64,000 bases of DNA from Meiothermus sp. (GTDB lineage Bacteria; Deinococcota; Deinococci; Deinococcales; Thermaceae): NCBI RefSeq assembly GCF_026004115.1, contig NZ_BPIM01000001.1:2584501-2648500 (forward strand), in the 5' to 3' direction. A program made the translations under genes and the position numbers. Position 1 is the first letter of the stretch. Each line of letters begins with the position of its first letter. Below, piece after piece: positions 59,349 to 64,000 of this stretch. A model generated the notes under the pieces. It was not told where the DNA came from and did no database searches. It saw only the letters and a program-made list of their open reading frames with translations.

Positions 59349-60365
59349 GTGGTGGAGCTTCGTACAGTAACCAAGTACTTCGGACGTGCCCTGGCAGTGG
59401 ATAGGGTAAGCCTCGAGGTTCGAGAAGGGGAGTTCTTCAGCCTCCTGGGGCCTTCGGGTTGTGGTAAAACCACCACCCTCCGCCTCATTGCTGGATTTGA
59501 GCGGCCGGAGAAGGGAGAGGTGTTCCTGGCGGGAGAGCTGGTGAACCAACTGCCGCCTGAGCGACGGCCCATCGGCATGGTTTTTCAAAACTACGCCCTC
59601 TTCCCAAATATGACTGTCTTTGGCAACGTGGCCTTTCCCATGAAGCTAAAGCGCTTGCCCGACGAGAAGGTAAAAAAGCGGGTGCTGGAACTGCTGGAAA
59701 TGGTGCATCTTACGGGGCTAGGGGGCCGCTACCCGAGGGAACTCTCTGGAGGACAACAACAGCGGGTAGCCCTGGCCCGGGCCCTGGCTCGGGAGCCCAA
59801 GATGCTCCTGCTGGATGAACCCCTCTCGGCTCTGGACGCCAAGATTCGGGAGGAACTCCGGGGCGAGTTCAAGCGCTTACAACGGGAGACGGGCCTTACC
59901 ACCCTATATGTTACCCACGACCAGGAGGAGGCCCTGGCCCTCTCCGACCGCGTGGCGGTAATGCGGGAGGGCCGGGTAGAGCAGGTGGATACCCCTGAGG
60001 GGATCTACGCCCTGCCCAAGACCGCTTTCGTGGCCCGCTTTGTAGGCCAGGGGGTGCTGGTGCCTGGGGAGGCGCAGGGTGGTTTTTTCCATCGAAATCG
60101 TCCCTGGCCTGTGCAGGTGGAAGGAGAGGGCAGGGGCCACCTGCTTCTGCGCCCTGAAGCCTTAGCGGTCTCCGAGAAGGGCTTTCTGGATGGAACAGTG
60201 CGCCTGGCCACCTACCTGGGAAGCCTGGTGCGACTGGAGGTAGAGGTGGAAGGCGAAGGTCTCTTACTTAAGGTGGACGTGCCCCCAGTGGGGGCCCCTC
60301 CCATGGGTGAGCGGGTGCGGCTTTGCTTGCCCGAAAAGGCCCCATTTGTAAAGGAGAAGGTATGA
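59349..60365 (+). CDS. ABC transporter ATPase, MalK/PotA type
   Basis: ATPase of 338 residues. Walker A GPSGCGKTT (near 34), Q-loop VFQNYALFPNMTVFGNV, signature LSGGQQQRVALARAL, Walker B MLLLDEPLSALD, H-loop THDQEEAL, and a C-terminal TOBE/OB region from about 235. GTG start. It is the only ATPase gene near two sets of permeases, so it may serve system A (MalF/G-type), system B (PotB/C-type) or both. Confidence 0.9.
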   Translation: MVELRTVTKYFGRALAVDRVSLEVREGEFFSLLGPSGCGKTTTLRLIAGFERPEKGEVFLAGELVNQLPPERRPIGMVFQNYALFPNMTVFGNVAFPMKLKRLPDEKVKKRVLELLEMVHLTGLGGRYPRELSGGQQQRVALARALAREPKMLLLDEPLSALDAKIREELRGEFKRLQRETGLTTLYVTHDQEEALALSDRVAVMREGRVEQVDTPEGIYALPKTAFVARFVGQGVLVPGEAQGGFFHRNRPWPVQVEGEGRGHLLLRPEALAVSEKGFLDGTVRLATYLGSLVRLEVEVEGEGLLLKVDVPPVGAPPMGERVRLCLPEKAPFVKEKV

Positions 60366-61177
60366 CCCTGGGCTTCCGTCCCCCCAAGGATCCCACGAGT
60401 TTCCTTGACTACGCCGAGAGGCTCGAGGGACGCTACGGCTTCATAGAGATTCCGGGAAGTGCGGTGGAGAGCTTGGCGCAGGTGTCCCTCGAGGCCCGCG
60501 CCATGGGCTACGACCTGACCCTACACGCCCGCTACCAGGATATCTACCCCGCCTCCCCCGAGCCCACCATCCGTGAAACCTCCCTCCGGATACTGGAAGA
60601 GGATCTGATTAGAGCGGCCCGTATGGGGGCTATGCTCGTTAATGTCCACGCAGGCAACATCCCCTGGACGGACTATCCTCCCTCAGGCCTCTCCCCGGCC
60701 CACCAGGCGCTGAGGGAGGCAGAACAAAAGATGCGGGAGGAGGCCCTAGAGCGCGCACTGGAGGGCTTTTCCCGCCTCACCAAGCTTGCCTCGAGCTTAG
60801 GAGTGCGTCTCGCTTTGGAAAACCTTCCTGCCCCGCAGGAGTTCCCGCGTACCCCGGGGGAGATGACCCAGTTTCTGGAGGTGCCAGATCTCTATTTTTG
60901 CTTAGACCTAGGCCATGCCCGAATGGCAGGAGAACCCACGGAGGGTTTCCTCGAGGCCCTGGGTGAAAGGCTCGTCCATGTGCATGCTCACACCAACGAT
61001 GGATACTTCGATCTCCACCTGCCCCCCGCTTCCGAGGAGGTAGTCCCCTTTGCGGGGCGCCACTGTACCCTGCTGGTGGAGCTACCCCCACGGGGCGTAG
61101 AGGAGTATCTAGAGCTATACCAGAACTGGGCCTTAGCGGGGCTTGTCCCCGAGGCAATAGGAGGTAAAGTAAGATGA
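60362..61177 (+). CDS. Sugar phosphate isomerase/epimerase (xylose-isomerase-like TIM barrel)
   Basis: Protein of 271 residues. The barrel strands show TLHARYQDIYPAS, LVNVHAGNIPW, VRLALENLPAPQEF (metal Glu), LYFCLDLGHARM (metal Asp and His), LVHVHAHTNDG (metal His) and LLVELPP (metal Glu), the AP-endonuclease-2/Hps-type metal site. It likely isomerises or epimerises a sugar or sugar phosphate of this cluster. The ATG overlaps the ATPase stop; its stop overlaps the next ATG, so it sits inside a transport operon. Confidence 0.85.
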   Translation: MTLGFRPPKDPTSFLDYAERLEGRYGFIEIPGSAVESLAQVSLEARAMGYDLTLHARYQDIYPASPEPTIRETSLRILEEDLIRAARMGAMLVNVHAGNIPWTDYPPSGLSPAHQALREAEQKMREEALERALEGFSRLTKLASSLGVRLALENLPAPQEFPRTPGEMTQFLEVPDLYFCLDLGHARMAGEPTEGFLEALGERLVHVHAHTNDGYFDLHLPPASEEVVPFAGRHCTLLVELPPRGVEEYLELYQNWALAGLVPEAIGGKVR

Positions 61178-62280
61178 AGAAAACCTGGACGCGTTACGCA
61201 GCAACCGCCTTGGCAGTTTTTGCTCTCGGTGCTGGCATTAGGGGATGGGAGGGCTTGGCCCAAGGCACGGCCCAGCTTCCTCCGGAGCTGAACAACGCCT
61301 ACATTCGCGATCTGGCGGCCAAAGCCCGGGCCGAGGGCGGGGTCATCAACACCTACGGGATGCCCAACGACTGGGCCAACTACGGGGAAATCTTCGCCGA
61401 GTTCCAGCGCCTCTTCGGTATCCGCCAGCAGGACATTGACATGGGGAGTGCCGTGGTTCTGGCCCGAATGCGTGAAGAGAAGGCCAGTAAGAACGACATC
61501 GCCGACCTCAAGCCTGCCTTTGCCATGAAGCTGGCCGAAGAGGGTCTCACCCTGCCCTACCGGGTCACTTCCTGGGTGGCCATCCCCCAAAGCCAGAAGG
61601 GTGAAGGAAAGGATAGCTCCACCTGGTATGCGGGCTACAAGGGTACCCTGGGTTGGATCGTGAACACCCGACTGGTGAAGAAGGTGCCCAAAACCTGGAG
61701 GGAACTGGAAAATGCGGAATACAAGGGTCTCATCCAGTATCAGGATCCACGAGCTACGGGTACCGGGGTGGCCACCATTATGACTGCGAGCTACGCCCTC
61801 AGTGGGGATCCTTATGGCAAAGCAGGTGTAGACTACTTTGCCCGGCTCCACAAGCTGGGCGTGATTGGTGCAGTAGAGCCTAAGGTGACCACGGCCAAAT
61901 TTGAACGGGGCGAGGTGGGTATTCTCATTAACTATGACTACAACCTTCTGGCCTGGAAGGAACGCTTTCCCTTTCCCACCGAAGTGGTGATTCCCCAAGA
62001 CGGCAGCCTGGCCAACGGCGGGGGTATCATCGCCGCCCGCAACGCTCCGCACCCCAACACCGCCAAACTCTTCCTGGAGTTCCTCTTTTCCAAATACGGC
62101 CAGGGCCTCTTCGCTAAGGCCTTCGTCTCCCCGGTTCGACCCGATGTAGAGCTTCCCAAAGAGGTGGCCGCTAAGTTCCCGCCAAAGAGCGCCTATGCCA
62201 AGGTGAAGTTCGTGGACTACCAGAAAGAGGAGGCCGCCTCCGAGACCCTGCAGAAGTACTACGCAGAGACCATCCGCTAG
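61174..62280 (+). CDS. Extracellular solute-binding protein, PotD/AfuA-like (system B)
   Basis: Family 1-type binding protein of 368 residues: signal peptide up to GLAQG, LAAKARAEGGVINTYGMPNDWANYGEIFAEFQRLFG, WYAGYKGTLGWIVNTRLVKKVPKTWRELENAEYKGLIQYQDPRATGTG, and VIPQDGSLANGGGIIAARNAPHPNTAKLFLEFLFS. The pattern is that of the AfuA/FbpA/PotD-like group, which in AfuA binds sugar phosphates. With the isomerase next to it a phosphorylated sugar ligand is a fair guess. It differs clearly from the binding protein of system A. Confidence 0.88.
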   Translation: MKKTWTRYAATALAVFALGAGIRGWEGLAQGTAQLPPELNNAYIRDLAAKARAEGGVINTYGMPNDWANYGEIFAEFQRLFGIRQQDIDMGSAVVLARMREEKASKNDIADLKPAFAMKLAEEGLTLPYRVTSWVAIPQSQKGEGKDSSTWYAGYKGTLGWIVNTRLVKKVPKTWRELENAEYKGLIQYQDPRATGTGVATIMTASYALSGDPYGKAGVDYFARLHKLGVIGAVEPKVTTAKFERGEVGILINYDYNLLAWKERFPFPTEVVIPQDGSLANGGGIIAARNAPHPNTAKLFLEFLFSKYGQGLFAKAFVSPVRPDVELPKEVAAKFPPKSAYAKVKFVDYQKEEAASETLQKYYAETIR

Positions 62281-62288
62281 AATCCCTA

Positions 62289-62315
62289 GGGGCGGGGATT
62301 CCCCTGCCCCTTTTT
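62289..62315 (+). terminator. Attenuating hairpin between binding protein and permeases (system B)
   Basis: GGGGCGGGG (62289-62297), loop ATT, CCCCTGCCCC, then TTTTT. It lies after the binding-protein gene and just before the permease ATG, a place where partial termination keeps the binding protein in excess. Confidence 0.75.
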
Positions 62316-62320
62316 ATCTT

Positions 62321-63127
62321 ATGCGCGGTGAACGTTTCCTCGTACTTCCAGGGTTCCTCTTCTTGGCCCTTTTTTTCGCCTACCCCCTGTGGGCCATCCT
62401 GGAGCGCAGTGTCTCGGGCCTCGAGGGGCTGACCCTGGCCCGCTACCTCAAGGCCCTAACGGCCCCCGCTTACCTCGAGGCCTGGCGCAACTCCCTCGTC
62501 TTTGCTACCGCCTCTACCCTTATAGCTGCCTTTGGTGGGGTCTTCGTTGCTTACTGGACGGCGGGGTTGCCCCTGAGACCCAAGCGCTTCCTTCTTTCCC
62601 TCTATGCTATCCCCATCTCCCTCTCAGGGTTGGTGGTGGCTTTTGGCTTTATCGTACTTCTGGGGCGCAACGGCGTGGTGAACCAGCTTTTCGCGGCTGT
62701 GGGCCTTCCGCGCTTTGAACTGTACAGTTGGATAGGGCTTCTTTTGGTCTTTCCCTTCTACAATATTCCCCTGTTTGCCCTTGCCCTCATCCCCCTTTTA
62801 GAGAGTCTAGGGCGGGATCTTTTAGAGGCCGCCCGGGCTTCGGGGGCCACGCCCTTGCAGGCCTGGGTGCGGGTGCTTCTCCCGAACCTTATGCCCGGGG
62901 TGTTAGCAGGGAGCGCTATCGTCTTTGCGGGAATGATGGGGGCCTTCGGTACCGCCTTGGCCCTCACTGGCTTTGCCAAGAACCTCCTCTCGTTGCAGAT
63001 CTACAGCCTGGTAGCCGAGAGCACCTTTGATCTGCCCCAAGCTGCGGCCCTGGCAGCGTTGCTTATGGCCAGCACAGGAATTGGGCTGTACCTCCTATCC
63101 CTCTGGGAAAGGCGGGTGCGGCGATGA
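62321..63127 (+). CDS. ABC transporter permease, PotB/ThiP-like (system B, first)
   Basis: Membrane protein of 268 residues with six or seven helices. EAA loop LLEAARASGATPLQAWVRVLLPNLMPG near residue 168. ATG at 62321 immediately after the hairpin T-run; no clear ribosome site, so start efficiency may depend on the hairpin. Its stop overlaps the next ATG (ATGA). Confidence 0.87.
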   Translation: MRGERFLVLPGFLFLALFFAYPLWAILERSVSGLEGLTLARYLKALTAPAYLEAWRNSLVFATASTLIAAFGGVFVAYWTAGLPLRPKRFLLSLYAIPISLSGLVVAFGFIVLLGRNGVVNQLFAAVGLPRFELYSWIGLLLVFPFYNIPLFALALIPLLESLGRDLLEAARASGATPLQAWVRVLLPNLMPGVLAGSAIVFAGMMGAFGTALALTGFAKNLLSLQIYSLVAESTFDLPQAAALAALLMASTGIGLYLLSLWERRVRR

Positions 63128-63891
63128 GGCTTTTGGGTTGGTTTTTCTTCACCTTCTTTCTGCTCTACCTGGTGCTGCCCATGCTGGCCACGGTGGTCTA
63201 CTCCTTCAGCCAGATGTGGCTGGCCATCCTGCCCGAAGGCTTTACCCTGGCCTGGTATCGCAAGATCTTTACCGACCCCAAGTACCTCGAGGGGGCCCTC
63301 CTCTCGCTGCGCATTGCACTTCTGGCCGTGGCCCTCAATGTGCTGGTGGGGGTACCCACGGCCTACGCTACCTACACCTGGGCAGGTCGGCTGGGAGATG
63401 GGCTCAGGCGACTCGTCCAGATCCTGCCCCTCCTGGTGCCCCCCCTCATTGTAGGCCTGGGCTTCCTCTTGGCCTTTAATCGTCCGCCCCTGGCCTTCTC
63501 AGGAACCTTCTGGATCGTAGTTTTTGGTCACGCGGCCTTGGGCTTTCCTTTCTTCTTCCGCACAGTGTATGCAGGTCTTTCGGGCCTCGAGGTGCGGCTT
63601 CTAATGGAGGCTGCCCAAGCCTCGGGGGCGGGGCTTTGGGCGCGGATGCGGTATGTCCTTCTCCCCAATCTCCTCCCGGCAGTTCTCTCGGGGGGCTTGG
63701 TGGCTTTTGCTATTTCCATGGGGGAGTTCGAGATCACCAGCATGGTGGCGGGCTTCGGCACCGTAACCCTGCCGCTTCTCCTCTTCCAAAGCCTGCGCGA
63801 GGACTTTCGGGCAGCTAGCGCCGTGGCGAGCGTGCTACTCTACACCACGCTTCTGGCCCTCATGGGCCTCACCCTACTCCGGCGGCGCTAG
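63124..63891 (+). CDS. ABC transporter permease, PotC-like (system B, second)
   Basis: Membrane protein of 255 residues with six helices. EAA loop LMEAAQASGAGLWARMRYVLLPNLLPA near residue 160, followed by SMGEFEITSMVAGFGTVTLPLLLFQSL, typical of the second permease of spermidine/iron/thiamine-like systems. It is the last gene; the remaining 109 bases show no recognisable feature. Confidence 0.87.
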   Translation: MRLLGWFFFTFFLLYLVLPMLATVVYSFSQMWLAILPEGFTLAWYRKIFTDPKYLEGALLSLRIALLAVALNVLVGVPTAYATYTWAGRLGDGLRRLVQILPLLVPPLIVGLGFLLAFNRPPLAFSGTFWIVVFGHAALGFPFFFRTVYAGLSGLEVRLLMEAAQASGAGLWARMRYVLLPNLLPAVLSGGLVAFAISMGEFEITSMVAGFGTVTLPLLLFQSLREDFRAASAVASVLLYTTLLALMGLTLLRRR

Positions 63892-64000
63892 GGGCGGTTT
63901 ATTCTCCCGCCGGGTAGTCGGGTGTGTTGTGTTTCACCAAAACGGGGCCAACCGGTGTGGATAGGGGAGGCAGGGAAGGTGGCCGCCACGTAATACCACG

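Overview
The window looks like a chromosome segment of a member of the Thermaceae, most likely Meiothermus. The reasons are: GlnRS at the left edge, very GC-rich genes full of the hexamer CTCGAG, many leaderless or near-leaderless promoters, thermophile-type protein composition, and an A9 slippage site in a transposase like the one known from Thermus dnaX. This is inference from sequence features; no database was searched.

Layout. 1-5.8 kb: glnS (partial), two Gfo/Idh/MocA oxidoreductases, a UPF0303 protein, a class V aminotransferase, tRNA-Ser(GGA) and a PIG-L deacetylase. 5.7-11.1 kb: a minus-strand set with a CLC-type protein, an amidohydrolase, a GNAT/MenC-type racemase pair and a methyltransferase. 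11.2-16.9 kb: a block bounded by two inverted copies of a ~70-bp hairpin repeat; it holds a tnpB remnant, an Nramp/SDH-protease/AI-2E operon, a MerR regulator and decayed genes. 17.1-31.7 kb: an envelope cluster with PepSY and secreted proteins, two ABC ATPases plus one FtsX-type permease, a beta-propeller lipoprotein, two polysaccharide deacetylases, PAP2, two OmpR/HisK pairs and an acyltransferase. 31.8-32.8 kb: a degenerate IS. 32.8-44.4 kb: Rieske/EamA/UspA; glucoamylase and zwf; DUF1003; TauE/DUF1634; gnd-pgl; GNAT; HtrA. 44.4-48.5 kb: a second PIG-L protein, an ISKra4-like element cutting the end of a dihaem cytochrome gene, and a second tnpB remnant. 48.6-52.0 kb: a secreted protein/lipoprotein/PepSY/RR/HK module. 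52.1-63.9 kb: a toxin remnant, then a long carbohydrate cluster (DeoR, BtpA/SgcQ, FGGY kinase, SDR, two binding-protein transport systems, one ATPase, a TIM-barrel isomerase).

The strongest new observation is a shared promoter design. Tandem direct repeats with an 11-bp period sit at a nearly fixed distance upstream of a -10 hexamer, replacing the -35. A CpxR-like version (sense strand TTTAC-N6-TTTAC, then N10, then a TACTCT-like box) stands before the AI-2E/protease/Nramp operon, the second response regulator, the Rieske gene and htrA, and more weakly before zwf. A second version (CTGCAACC/CTGCAAGG) precedes the PepSY gene and the ABC operon. A third precedes the 48.6-kb module. The window may therefore show most of a two-component envelope-stress regulon together with its regulators.

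Other notable points: copies of the 5' ends of htrA and of the PepSY gene placed ahead of other genes, the htrA copy apparently giving the Rieske gene its promoter; single-base homopolymer deficits in a histidine kinase, a transposase and a pseudogene; a 34-bp perfect palindrome inside gnd; and a carbohydrate pathway of unknown substrate.
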